NCBI RefSeq assembly: GCF_000182925.2
Contig: NC_026503.1
Span: 2,666,001-2,730,000, forward strand
Length of the DNA: 64,000 nt
Reading direction: 5' to 3'
Origin: Neurospora crassa OR74A
Taxonomy: Eukaryota; Ascomycota; Sordariomycetes; Sordariales; Sordariaceae
Shown: positions 1 to 11,477 of the stretch, one piece after another
Layout of the letters: each line of letters opens with the position of its first letter
How positions within the stretch are numbered: the first letter of the stretch is position 1
The notes under the pieces: model-generated
What the model was told of the DNA's origin: nothing
What the model saw: only the letters and a program-made list of their open reading frames with translations
Databases searched by the model: none
Position numbers and translations under genes: made by a program

Positions 1-1117
1 AAATGTCCAGGCGTCCGTCCGGTCCCCATCTCTGCCAAGGCTTGGCATCACTTGTTCTGAGCTCCACGGTCACGTGAAGCTCTTGTACGACTGGAGCCAG
101 GCCTCCAATGAGTTGGCAGTCCACAGCCCCGGGCCGTGCGTCATACATACCTCTGGGCGCGGAAAAAATGAGGCTGGAGAGTGCCAGTTGTCAACGGTTG
201 GGCTCGGGGCAGGGGCCACCGCGACGTCGAGCAGAGCTTGTCAGGTAGCGCGCCACAGCTGCCAGTCGCTGTCTTTCGGCGTCGTTCTGCTGCAGACTGC
301 AGTGAATGCTGCGGCAGTCATTTGAAGGGGGAGTTGTTGAAAGTCTTCAAAAGGTTCACTGATGCCCAACCTTTTGTTTTCTCCATTATACTGAGTCTGA
401 CCGCTTTCACTCACATATCATCATCTTACCGTCTTTCTTATTTCCATTGTCCGTCTCTTCACATCCTCCAGCATCTGTTTGAGTAAAGCCATTTGCTTCA
501 CAGGTACGTGCTTATCTGCTAGTCTGTCCATCTCATCCTCATCCGCCAGTTCCCGCGAATAGCATTTCCCAGCCTTTGGCTTCACGCCAAAAGACGGACC
601 TACACCCCCCAATCTCACCAATCATTTCACCTTCCTCACCAACTGGAGCTCTTGCCCGTGTGGCTCGTCCCGAAGTCAACGAGAGGCGAGCCTGGAGCAG
701 CGAGTCGTCGTCCATTGACATTGAACTCCACCCACTTGCTCCCCTCTCCCCAAACAGGGAGTCCCGCCAATCAATCGCACTGCCCAATCAAGCAGGATTT
801 CTGAGTGAGAGTCGGCTTTGCGATCATCATTCGTCGGCTCCGTCCTAAGTAAACAAAGACCCCAAGGGGCTTGTCGACATCATAGATAGTTCTTTCTAAG
901 CCCAACGCGCAGAAGCTAGATCTACCTGGCTGGGAAACACAGAGAGCTCTTCGGCAAAGCGCGACCATTACGCGACGCTAGCAGGACATTCAAGCTGAAG
1001 TTTTGTTGGTACAGACAGAGGTATATTCACATTGACCCAAGTCATCCAGTACAGGCCACCGATTTGCGACCAACTAGTCCCCGTTTCCCCGCTGCTCGCC
1101 AAACATTGATATTTGCC
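1..1117. other. Upstream region of hapE
   Basis: No convincing gene is visible. The reading frames here are short, overlap one another and have no recognisable domain. The stretch is the presumed promoter and 5' leader of the HapE gene. Its most notable content is a group of four CCAAT pentanucleotides at 609-788, listed separately. Confidence 0.6.
609..788 (+). promoter_or_regulatory. Cluster of four CCAAT boxes upstream of hapE
   Basis: CCAAT occurs on the + strand at 609-613, 618-622, 767-771 and 784-788, that is 330-510 bp before the hapE start codon. CCAAT is the known binding site of the HapB/HapC/HapE (NF-Y) complex, so feedback of the complex on its own subunit gene is a reasonable inference. 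Binding itself cannot be seen from sequence. Confidence 0.45.
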
Positions 1118-2144
1118 ATGGATCCCCAAAATCCGTCTTCGGCTGGGCATAACCAGCAACAACGCCAGCAGCCCGTCTACGACACGAGCCAAGGCGGCCA
1201 TTATGGTAAGTAATCGCCGTCTCAGCGCTTTTCGTTAGGGAACAGTTTACTCACCATGATATACTGTATAGGTGCCAGTGCTGCGGTTAGTACTCACCCT
1301 TTGCAAGCGGGCTTCTCAGTCCTATCACATCATAGTTGACAGTCTAACGCCTTTCATGTCGCTAGCTCTCTCAACAAGGCTTTGCTCCCTCAGACCTTTA
1401 CACGGGAACATGGGCCAATGTTCATCAGGGCCTCCAGGGCAATTACAAGGAAATCCTGACAGCTTACTGGCAACAAACCATCAACCATCTCGAGAATGAC
1501 ACCCACGACTACAAGCTGCATCAGCTGCCCCTGGCACGAATCAAGAAAGTCATGAAGGCGGACCCGGAAGTCAAGATGATCTCCGCCGAAGCACCTATCC
1601 TCTTCGCCAAGGGATGCGATATCTTTATCACCGAGTTAACGATGCGCGCGTGGATTCATGCAGAGGAAAACAAGCGCCGCACTCTGCAGCGTAGCGACAT
1701 CGCCTCGGCCTTATCCAAGTCCGACATGTTCGACTTTCTCATCGACATTGTACCCAGAGAAGAAGCTTCCACACACGCCAAGCGCGCGACTGGTCAGTCA
1801 GCTGCTGCTGCCGCGCAGGCTGCCCAAAACGCGGCCCAGCAAGCTCAGGGCATGCCGGGGGTTGCTGCGCCTAACCATGGCGGACAGCACCCCATGGCCG
1901 CTCCTGACTACACGCTAGGCGGCCATGCGATTGCGCCTGAGGCCGACTACCGCCAGCAGAACATGTACTCTGGTCAGGTACAACCCGGAGCCCCAGCGCC
2001 GTATGGACAGCCTCAGCCTCCCATGTATGACGTTGATGGCATGTACTACTCAACAATGCCTCCTCAGCAGGTACATATATCTATGCGCTCCTCTACTCAT
2101 CACGCTCGCCAGGTAATATGCTAACTTGACCACAGAACGCCTAG
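1118..2144 (+). CDS. hapE: CCAAT-binding factor subunit HapE/Hap5 (NF-YC)
   Basis: This encodes the histone-fold NF-YC subunit of the nuclear CCAAT-binding complex, which pairs with HapC and recruits HapB. The proposed exons are 1118-1205, 1272-1285, 1366-2070 and 2136-2144, giving 271 residues. The histone-fold core is unmistakable: [20 protein letters not shown] is followed by the [19 protein letters not shown] helix and the [20 protein letters not shown] segment. An N-terminal segment ([17 protein letters not shown]) precedes the core, as in fungal HapE. The C-terminal third is Ala/Gln/Pro-rich and low in complexity. The start ATG has a good context and heads an exon that stays in frame only if the 14-nt second exon is included. 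The last exon is just AAC GCC TAG. The gene converges on sec15. The Neurospora homologue is known as aab-1. Only the exact ends of the small exons are uncertain. Confidence 0.96.
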
Positions 2145-3211
2145 GGCGCGCATTCTGGAGGAGATAAGATTGGAGAGTCTTCTACATCCCACCTGTCACG
2201 AACTTAAAGGCGGGAGCAGGAGTAATGAACTTATGGCATCAAGTTACACTGACATGGCGTCCACCTTGGTCGCTTCTTTATTTACATGGTTCTTCATCTT
2301 CATCTGATAAGATTCAAAGACTGCCGATCCAACAATATACAAAGGCGTGGCGTAAATACGGGTTATTTCGTTTGTTTCAGCTCCGTACCATGGACGGAGG
2401 AAGGGTGCTTGGAAGGCTGGTCGGTTGGTTATGTCACAAGGATGTCTATCATGTTTTGCTCTTTCACCTTTTTCTGTTTGAGCGTCTCGCGTTTGAGCCA
2501 CCTCTGGTTCTATATGGTATTTTAGTTCATGGATCTGTGTTACATCCAGTGCATTCTGCATAACCAATATTGTGATGAACTAATAGTGAAGTTGAGTTTC
2601 TACCATCACGTTTCAGAAGGGTGAAGACAAACGAACGCGTGGACGTTATCCTACAGACTCGCTACTTCAATTTCGCATTGCTTTGACTTGTAGCCAAGTC
2701 ACTTCGGCTCTCTTCTTCGTCCATTCACTGAACCACTTTCGTCTCTCGCCGTCCCTTCTCCATTTCCACTACTGTATAAGGACCCAGCTTCTAAGCGGCA
2801 GGACCTTCACTGGGAGCAAATAAGCCTTATCTCCCAACAACGCAAGTAACGTATGCGGTAGGTATATCGAGAGCCGAAAACACGTAATCTTCTCGTAGGT
2901 ATACAGCTGGCCTCGACCATACCTCCAGGCTTGGGCAACTATACCATTTTTTTTCCCTCTCTATTTTCCCCCCTTCGGTCCTCACGTCAGTTTACATTAC
3001 AAAAATGAGCTTGATCTCGTTAACTCGTGCTATTGCGTGAGGAGACCATTGTGAGCACATGATTGCAATGTCTATCAAATGAAGAGGGGTTTGGCAGCAG
3101 TCAAACGTAGTTGGACCGGTTGGCAACAAAAACATCATCCTAGATATGGGGTATATTGAGTTACTAATTCAAGTCTTCGAACAGCAATACTATTAATTCT
3201 CGACCGAGACA
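2145..3211. other. Convergent 3' region, hapE / sec15
   Basis: This stretch holds the 3' untranslated regions of two convergent genes. No domain-bearing reading frame, RNA gene or repeat stands out. The 107-112 codon frames on both strands here mirror each other and look like chance. Confidence 0.6.
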
Positions 3212-6128
3212 TCAGCGCAAACCGAAGCGCGATCCGAAGTTAGCGAGCGGCGCAGCGGCTCGGCTCGTAGTGGTACTCTCGATTCCCAAAGTGAGCCTAC
3301 AATAATGGGGAAAGAGGAGCATACGGTTAGTACATTATTAATGAATCATCTCTCAGGTGACAGACGGGCAGAGTGGAGGTGACGGGGGAGATGCTGCGCA
3401 TCGGCAAACTCACTTTTCCAATAGTATCGGCCCGTTCATGGCATCCACACGACCGTACTTCTTGTTCCTCGTAGAAATGTCGAAGAACTCGTCGTGGTTG
3501 TCCGATTGCATGAGCGCGATTGTCTGCTGAAGTTCGTCTAGGTTCTGCTCAAGCATAGGGGCATTTTCGAGGTTGGCGACGAAGGCAGAGAGGTGCTGCA
3601 CGTCCATGGCCATGGCAGCAACAGCGTTGGCGTTTATTTTCTTGACGTCTGGGGATAGCGGTAGAGCCTGTTTAGATGAGCGACATTGTGTTAGCACGGT
3701 TTCAGGAGGAGTGAGGACTGCAAAAACTTTCATGAGGGAAAGGGGTCAAAGTTCGGAAGGGGAATGGGGTGGTAGCTTACCAGAATCTTGTTGGCAGCGT
3801 GGCTAAGGGCGTCAAAGTAGATGAGCTCCTTGATTTCTCGAGGCAGACCAAGAAGGGTGGAACCCATTATGTTCTCTAGATACCTCGTCAAAGTCTGCAT
3901 GTAATTACTAGGTTCAGTGGGCTTAGACGGAGTCATCCTGTTGCGATGGTCAGTAGGCAGAAAGTCGCGCGGAGCGGTAGGTCGAACGTACCAGTTGTAG
4001 TCGGAGGTGTCGACAAGGTCGTCGATCTTGGAGTTGACAAGCTCAAAAATGCGCTTCTCGGCTGTCTTCTTATTGCTCCTAAACTCTTCGGTTGATTTGA
4101 GAGAGACAGGCCCGCCTGCGGACGTGGACGATCGTGCGCGAATGAGTTCCTGCTCCAATTGGTGGCAAGCTTCTTCGAAATGTTCGAGGTTGATCAAGAT
4201 TTGAACGATCTGACCCAAATATTGGGAGTTTAGGCGTTCCACCAGGGTCCGGCAGACCTTCTCGGTCAACAGCTCGTCCAGTGACTGCCAATGGCGTTAG
4301 ATCTCGACACCATAAAATTGAAATGTGAAAGGAGGGAAATGGCTACCTTTCTGAGTGTTTCATCAACAATGTTGGGATGTTGGAAATGATCATTAGAGAA
4401 GAAGTAGAACTGATTCAGGAAATTCCTAATGTCAATGCAGCAGAGGGGATACATCTGTGAAAAGGGAAGGACACAAGGGAACCTGATCTCGTGTTAGTGC
4501 AGAAACTCACTTGCAAAGCAGGTGATAGGTGACGTACGTGAGCTCTTCTGGGGCTTTCTCCTCGGTATACCAACTGACTTTGAGGACCTTTTCGTACTCC
4601 TCGGCGTTGTTGATTTGCATGGGCATATAATCGTCGGTTGAGACAATCTCTTGAAAGTCATCGCTGAATCTGCGCTTGAGCAGCTCGGCATACTTGTAGA
4701 AGAGGGTTAACTGGAAGTTGTTCAACGTGGAAACGGAGTAATTCCAGCTCTGCAAGACAAATTAGCGTCCCGAAGACTTCAACAGGCACGAGACTACTCA
4801 CCTCCATTGTCTGTATGAATAACGCAATATCCCCCTTGATTTTCAGAAGCAGTTCAGCATTGTCCACGTCTGTGAGGGATCTTGAAATGAGGCGGATGGC
4901 AGTCTGGCACATGGAATCCCACAACTCGTCAACTTCGACTGTGGATCGCAGTTGCGGAGCACGCTGTATCGTTGCTTTTTCAATCACGGCGAACCCAGTG
5001 ATTTGCTCCAGAAGATCACGAAGTGAGTTTTCTTCCTCGTCGGATGACAAATTCACAGAACTCGGCATGAGAAGTTCCTTTTGTTGACGCCGAGTGGCCG
5101 CATACTCGGCACGGAATTTGTCGATTTGACCCAGCGCCTCGTGAATATGAAGCGCTTCATGTAGTGGTGTAAAGTCGACCTGGACTTCTTCGTTATCGAG
5201 GACATCAAACTCATCACTCTCGTCGAAAACCAGCTCGATCGCAGAGTTCAGTTTGAAGTGACCCAGGTATGGGTTTTGTTCGGCACGTTCTCGCTGACGG
5301 TCCAGCCGCTGCCTTGTGCCAAAGAAAGCAACCTCGCCAAGAAACTGTGAGGTCTCACGAATGCGATACAGCCAAGTGTTCAAATCGGTCATGACAGCCT
5401 CCGAGATGGTTTTCCGCGAAGCGGGAATAGACTTTTGTATCAAATCGGCCAGCCGGTACTGGGTGGCGTACTTGTTCTGGATGATGGGTACTAGGTATTC
5501 GTTCTGCAGGTCCTCCAGCGATTTGAGCGCGCCATAGTACTTCTTCTTGCGAATCAGGTCATGGGCGTTGTTGACAGCATGCATGATCTTGAGCGATTCC
5601 CTGAGCGCATCGGAGACGTCGGTGATGTTCTGGCGGACGCGGCGTGTATCGACCAATGCCTGTTTCTGCTCCGCCAACTTTTCGGTACTTGCTTGGATCG
5701 ACTGGTTTAAATCGAGAATTTCGGCAGTCAGGGCCACAGTCTCCTCGCGTATCGTTTGTAGTTGGCTGACGGAACCAAGAAACTCTTCGTGTTGCGTCAA
5801 GCCGATCCGTTCGATGTCGCCCTCCCGCTCCTCTGCATACTGGGAAAGGCTCTGGACGAGCGTTGCTGTTCGGCCGCTTGCTGTCGCATCTTTGAGGACA
5901 GGAATGAGCTGATCGATAAAGTCGGAGTCGGACGGTGTGAGAATAATCTAAGTCCATGTCAGATACTGGGTCAACTCCGACATAGACGTTCAACGGGGGC
6001 CACGCCCGCCATGGATGGTGTTGTGCAATGATGTATGCTCGCAATGTATGTTGCGCCAACGATGACGGTGCTCGTACCTGGTCGACGGCGGAGTCGTAGT
6101 CGTCCCACGTTTGCACTTTTCTGGGCAT
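3212..6128 (-). CDS. sec15: Exocyst complex subunit Sec15
   Basis: Sec15 is the exocyst subunit that binds the Rab GTPase Sec4 and links secretory vesicles to the tether at growing tips. Eight exons fit: 6128-6078, 5947-4802, 4749-4511, 4482-4347, 4284-3992, 3937-3781, 3667-3414 and 3296-3212. They total 786 residues, the usual Sec15 size. The N terminus starts MPRKVQTWDDYDSAVDQ. A coiled-coil region (about residues 70-130) is followed by the Sec15 core with the YYGALKSLEDLQ and YTEEKAPEELTYVTYHLLCK stretches. The conserved MYPLCCIDIRNFLNQFYFFS segment and SNYMQTLTRYLENIM motif come next, then YGRVDAMNGPILLEKLT near the end. The last intron carries a perfect TACTAAC branch site. Intron 3938-3991 is 54 nt and has no in-frame stop. 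The gene is divergent from mei2 and convergent with hapE. Confidence 0.95.
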
Positions 6129-8108
6129 CTTGACCGGGAACCCAAATGCGCCAGGCGAGTCTTACATGGGTTTCCGAAACTGACGATGTTCACACGAATT
6201 GTCGTGGAAACTTGAGAAGAAAGGGTCCTGGGCTTATTCGTAGCCTAGCCGTCGAGGTACCTTTCCACTTCCCGCTACGCCGCACTCCAGGGACGAGGAA
6301 TGGGGGGAGCTCCACGGTGCAGCCCACTGTTGGTAGTGGTGGTCCAAGCGTTGAGATTCAGCGCCGATGCCATTTACCCCTGGCAGGCATCTCGACGGGC
6401 GGGAAAGCAGCGCTGTGTGTCAGTTCCTGCACTTCATCTCCTAGGTCTCCTAATGTACAATTCGCGGGGCAAGCAGAAGTTCTTGCTATGATTGTTATTC
6501 CGTAGTAGTTTTCAGCGTCAAGAGGAAATCTAGAGTTGTAACATGACAGATTCAGAAGGGAGGGACTTCTGGATGTTATTCTAGAGTACACTACTAGTAG
6601 TGGTCTCCATACCCCTGATGAACCATGGGTGAGTGAGCCATGCAGCTGATGACAGCTGGCCATGTTCCTCTGCCACCTCTTTTTAACGACATCTGACTTC
6701 ACGGCTGTCCAAGAGGTCGATTGCCAACTAGTTGAGCGTTTACGTTGTGAATATGGTTTAACATGAGCAGCCTCGACGTTCATTGCAATCTCAAGACAGT
6801 ACTGGCAAGAGTTCGCTCTCTTGTTCATGCCGTGGAGCTGTGCTTCTGCGATGGGTGGGTGATGCGGACCGACTCCACGCGATTTGGATTGACTATGATG
6901 GCCGCAATCGCTTCCATAGATGAATAGTGTACGCTTGTCGTTGTGGCTGACACTCACTCGTCGATTCCCAGCTTGTCTTCTCTTCTTCTGAGCTCTGATG
7001 GTAGTTGATGCGGAAACCACGTCTGTATGCGCATGACAACATGACCGAGATAACTGTCTTCAACCCGTTGCAACATACTGCTGCATGTTGGCCGCTTTGC
7101 ACTTTCCCATCTAACTTCGTTGGTGGAGTTGGCGCGCTCTAGACGAGCAGGCACATGGTGATAGACTCAACGCACTACCTTCCTGATGCTGGCATTTCTT
7201 TCCTACTTATTCTTCCAGGTCGACTTCCTTCAGTACCGATACCGCAAGTTTCCGGGTGATATGGTGGTTCTGGCTTCGGTCATGACGGACTCACGCCATG
7301 TAAATCGAGGAAGTCACCCATGCAGGGTGGCTCATGCTGCGCAGTCACGAACAAGGACGCCATTACCCTTCACCTTTCAGCGATGGAAACCACATTGTCG
7401 AGATGGTTAATTTGGCCACTGGACCTCTACTCTCTGTCGGCAAGTTATTTCAGAGACACCTCTACGGACTGGGGATGTCGTGGGGCAGCAAGCCAACCTA
7501 CAAGACCAGGTAACTTCCCGAGGAGAAATGCCTTTGAGATTACCAAATCTCACCATCCGTAAACAAACCTCAATGGGTAGCTTTTGTGTCATCCTTTGCG
7601 GTTCGGTACAAAATGTCAGATTGGCGCCATTGAACGTGTGTCGGTACCGACGGGATGAAAGAGTGAAGGTAACCAACGGTCGGCGCAGTCGGTGCAGACC
7701 CCTCCCGCCTTCCTTCTTCTGCCACTACTTCTTCCCCCCAGCAAAACTTCTGAAAATTTCTCCCTCCTTCGCACCTTCCGCTCCTGCAGTCCGTCATCAT
7801 CGTCAGTCTCGATCACTTCCCTTCCTTGGGTGCAGACTTTTTTTTTGGAGAGTCTTCTTGTCTTTCCCCTCGAGGCGGGTTTTGGATTGCCTTTCCCTTT
7901 TTACCAGCGTCTATCCTCACTCAGGTCCCACTCTCGCTCTCTCGTTTTCCTGGAAAGTTTTCTTCTTTTGAGGCCTTGAAACTCGACAGGTGAGGTCCCA
8001 TCTGTCGTTCATTCTTTCGCTGCGGTCCTTTTGTGGCGAAACAACACCAGCGCGTCGACAGTCTTGAAAATTACGAAGACGCCATAACTCCCATTCCTGC
8101 ATCACACC
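6129..8108. other. Divergent promoter region, sec15 / mei2
   Basis: About 2 kb lies between the start codons of sec15 (-) and the Mei2-like gene (+). No supported gene is present. The last 400 bp before mei2 are strongly pyrimidine-rich (runs of CT, TTCTTCC and T9 near 7840), as is common in leaders of highly transcribed fungal genes. A 220-codon minus-strand frame at 6358-7020 has no recognisable domain and irregular composition, and was not accepted. Confidence 0.6.
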
Positions 8109-10800
8109 ATGGCGCAGGCGCGAGACTTGGGATTCAACCCCTCCTCACCTCACTCGTCGAGCGGCTGTGCCGACTCGTACAAGCATGAAGGAACTCCGGA
8201 TACCCGACTGACTGCGTTCTCACCGGATGACAACTCGGCGGGATCCAACAAGCTTCTCAACCGGACTCTGGCCCTCAGCACCGCCAGCTCCCAGGATGCA
8301 CATTCTCACCGTTTCCATTCGCACACCTCGTCCGACGGCTACTCTGTAGCCCCAGCCAGCGGCTCAGACAAGGACCCCTTTGTTTCCACCTCGTCCATCT
8401 CCAAGCAGGACCAGAAACTGTCACCTACGGCCTCCTCATTCCTTCCTGTCTCTGTTTCTGGTCCCCTGGTTGCCCACGGATCTGTTAACGGGCCCCAGAA
8501 TGGCATGCAAGGCTTACTGAACACCGTACAGCCGTCCTATGCCCAACAGGACAGCCCCAAGGCCGCAGACAAGCTCAGTACTGACCTCAATATCTCCCGT
8601 TACCTTGTCTTTTATTCGTCTCAGCCGATTAGGATCGCTGGCGTTGAGGAGTATCTCCGGGTATGTGTCTTTGCCTCTTTTCCTCACACTCACATTGCCA
8701 TTACAAGAAGTTTTGTAACTGACATACCTTCACAGAAGCTGGAGAGACTTGGTTCGCCTGTGCAGGGCAAACACCATTCCATCCAAGAGGGAGTCAGAGT
8801 CTTGCTTCGTCTGACAGACATCCGTGATGCTCGCAAAGTTCACGACAATGCTCAGCTAGGCAATCCGGATTGGCGTGCAACCTACATTGCGCCGGTTGAC
8901 TTTTTCCACGTAGGTCTCCTAAGCACGCGCATGTCAAGTTCATGACTAACTTGTCCAAACAGTTTGCATCTCCGGGCGCTTCGGTCGACCCAGTCTCTGA
9001 GGGGCAGCTCCTGGTTCTCGCCTTTCCGGGTTCGGGTTACGCTTTTCCCTATGCTCAGTCTCAGGTCGAGGCAATCGTCTACAACTTTCTTCAGGATGAG
9101 GGGGAGTTGTTTGCTTTCCAGCGTCTGACTGATTCAACCCAAGGTCTCTTCAAGGCCATTGTGGAGTTCTCTGATGTCGACGTGGCCGTTGCCGTTGTTT
9201 CCAAGTTTAACGGTTTCACTGTCAATGTGAGCTACTACAGTCATTTCTCGGTTGATTTACGTGTTACGCTGACTCAATGCTACAGGGTATTCAGTTACTG
9301 CTGACTTTGTGCCAGCCAGACACACCAGCTCTGGGTCTCGCATCAGCGGATGCCTATAACAATCCTCCCCGACCCCAGGTGCAAGATATCACCAACATCT
9401 TCCAGAACATGAGTGTTGCCAGAACCCCCCAGTCAACCCGTCCTTTGGTTGGCGGTGGACGCGTCACTCAATCGCCTGCCAGCATTTCCGTTCCCCAGCA
9501 GCAGATTGCTATGTATCCGGTGGTTTACCAAACTCCCATCAATAGTGGTAACCGCTATGTACTCGATCAGACCCCTACTCGCGACCATAGCGTTGCACCT
9601 CTGACTCCTCTGACGCCAATCAGTGGTGGGCTCTCTGTGATGAGTTCCTCCATCTACACGCCGCCCGCGACGCCAATGGCCATGCAGAATGACTATACCA
9701 GTCCTCGGAGCATGCAGCAATTTGGACGACCGGATGGCCGTCGCCAGAACGCCATGCGGGTCTCCAGATCGCCGTACCACAACGCGGCCGGACATCATAA
9801 CCATGTTGATGTTAACCGTATTCGGGAGGGTATCGACGTCAGGACTACGGTAAGTGATTTCAAGACTCGATGAAGCAAATGGAACTAACCTCACAGATCA
9901 TGCTTCGCAACATTCCCAACAAGGTCGATCAGGCCATGCTCAAACGAATCATTGACGAGTCAAGCTGGGGCAAGTACGATTTTATGTACTTGCGTATCGA
10001 CTTTGCCAATGACTGCAAGTAGGTTATAGCCCACCCCTTCTCATGCGAACATTTGCTGATTTGTTAGCGTCGGATATGCGTTCATCAATTTTGTCGATGT
10101 AAGTTCCCTCCATCGCGAAACCCAAACTTAGTGCATTGATAGCTGACAACCCCAAAGCCCTTGGATATCGTCGACGTAGGTGCCATACTCTGCATTGCCG
10201 GATCAGAGCTAATACATTATGCAGTTTGTCAATACCCGGGGCAATCAGCGCTGGAACTGCTTCAAGAGTGATAAGGTTGCGGAGATATCATATGCCAGTA
10301 AGTTTAGCTGCACACGTCCCAAGAAACCAATGCTGATCTTGCGAAGCCATCCAGGGAAAGGATTGCCTTGTTCAGAAGTTCCGCAACAGCTCAGTCATGC
10401 TCGAGGCGCCTCACTATCGACCTAAGGTTGGAAAATAAACTCCTACTCTGTTGGCTGTTAAATTGTCACTAACTTTCGTAGCTGTATTTCACCTCCAACG
10501 GACCCAGACCTGACTTAGCTGGACAAGAAGAGCCATTCCCTGAACCGGATAATCAGTCCAAGATGAAGCGCAGCTGTGAGAATGCTGAGCATGTCGGTAG
10601 GTTGGGATTTGTGACTCACAGATGAACGAATGTCACTCACACATGTATCAGGTCTGTTTACTCCGAACGCGGGTCAAAACTTCCGCGATGAACAGCGTCG
10701 TCGTCGCTCACAGTACGATCGTGGCACCAGACTTGCGGCTCTGGAGGAGTACGACTACGACACTCAGACCCAACCGCAGGCCATCTATCCCGCTCAGTGA
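8109..10800 (+). CDS. mei2: Mei2-type RNA-binding protein
   Basis: The protein resembles fission-yeast Mei2, which sequesters mRNA-elimination machinery during meiosis; its role in filamentous fungi is less certain. Eleven exons fit: 8109-8660, 8736-8909, 8963-9226, 9286-9849, 9897-10018, 10068-10098, 10158-10175, 10225-10297, 10347-10426, 10482-10596 and 10652-10800. They give 713 residues. A Ser-rich N terminus is followed by two diverged RRM-like folds (about 165-240 and 250-335). A Pro/Gln/Thr-rich linker then leads to the diagnostic C-terminal Mei2 RRM from about residue 517: RTTIMLRNIPNKVDQAMLKR, VGYAFINFVDPLDIVDFVN, then AEISYATIQGKDCLVQKFRN. The C-terminal RRM is cut by six introns, including one flanking an 18-nt exon. 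The donor after exon 9 (GTTGGA) is atypical. The gene converges on the SLP1-like gene. Confidence 0.9.
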
Positions 10801-11477
10801 CTGATCGCTGTGAGCTAAAGTTGCTTTAAGCGTGCAAGCAGCACCGAGCTTCAATATCATCAGACAACACACAAAGACATGGCTCGAGACCATCTTTCCG
10901 CGCGATACATACATACGATATTTGACTTCCTGCAATATCCGACAGTTTATGAGAAGGTGTGGAAAATTTGGCATGGAATGGCCGTTTTGAGATTGGTGGT
11001 CAGCTTTTTGACAGGTTTGTCAGATTTCGCAAAGCCACATGGAGAAAACCAGAAAAAGAGTAGCATCATTTTGTGCACCATGGGTTCTTGTTGGTTTGAG
11101 GGAAACGGCGAAAAGGCGGGTTCGAACGGTATATCGGCGGGAACCTGATTGGACTATGCCAAAGGGGTCATTGAAGGCCACGGCGGTCTAGGAAAGATGG
11201 TTGGCCCATGCCCGGATTGCCTGTTTTGAGAGATTGTGATGGAGAGTTGGTCCCAAGGGGCGATCAGTAATGTGTATTTTAGACCACAGTATACGGGTTA
11301 GGAGCGTACCTAATGGACGGTTGATCCCCTTGGGAGAAATTGGAGTTCACATTGTGTTCCTTTGGTATCAGCACCCACTTCAGGTCACCAGCAACTTGTT
11401 GCTCATCTTTACTTAAACATATATTTTGCTATGGACTTGCTGGCATGCATGATCTCGCTAAACCCGACCACCAGGCA
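10801..11477. other. Convergent 3' region, mei2 / SLP1
   Basis: This is intergenic sequence between two convergent stop codons and presumably holds both 3' untranslated regions. The small frames here are short and lack a domain. I see no repeat or RNA gene. Confidence 0.6.

Noticed and set aside
6358-7020. 220-codon minus-strand frame between sec15 and mei2
   Set aside because: No recognisable domain, irregular composition with many Cys/Ser/Arg, and short opposing frames; it looks like chance in a divergent promoter.
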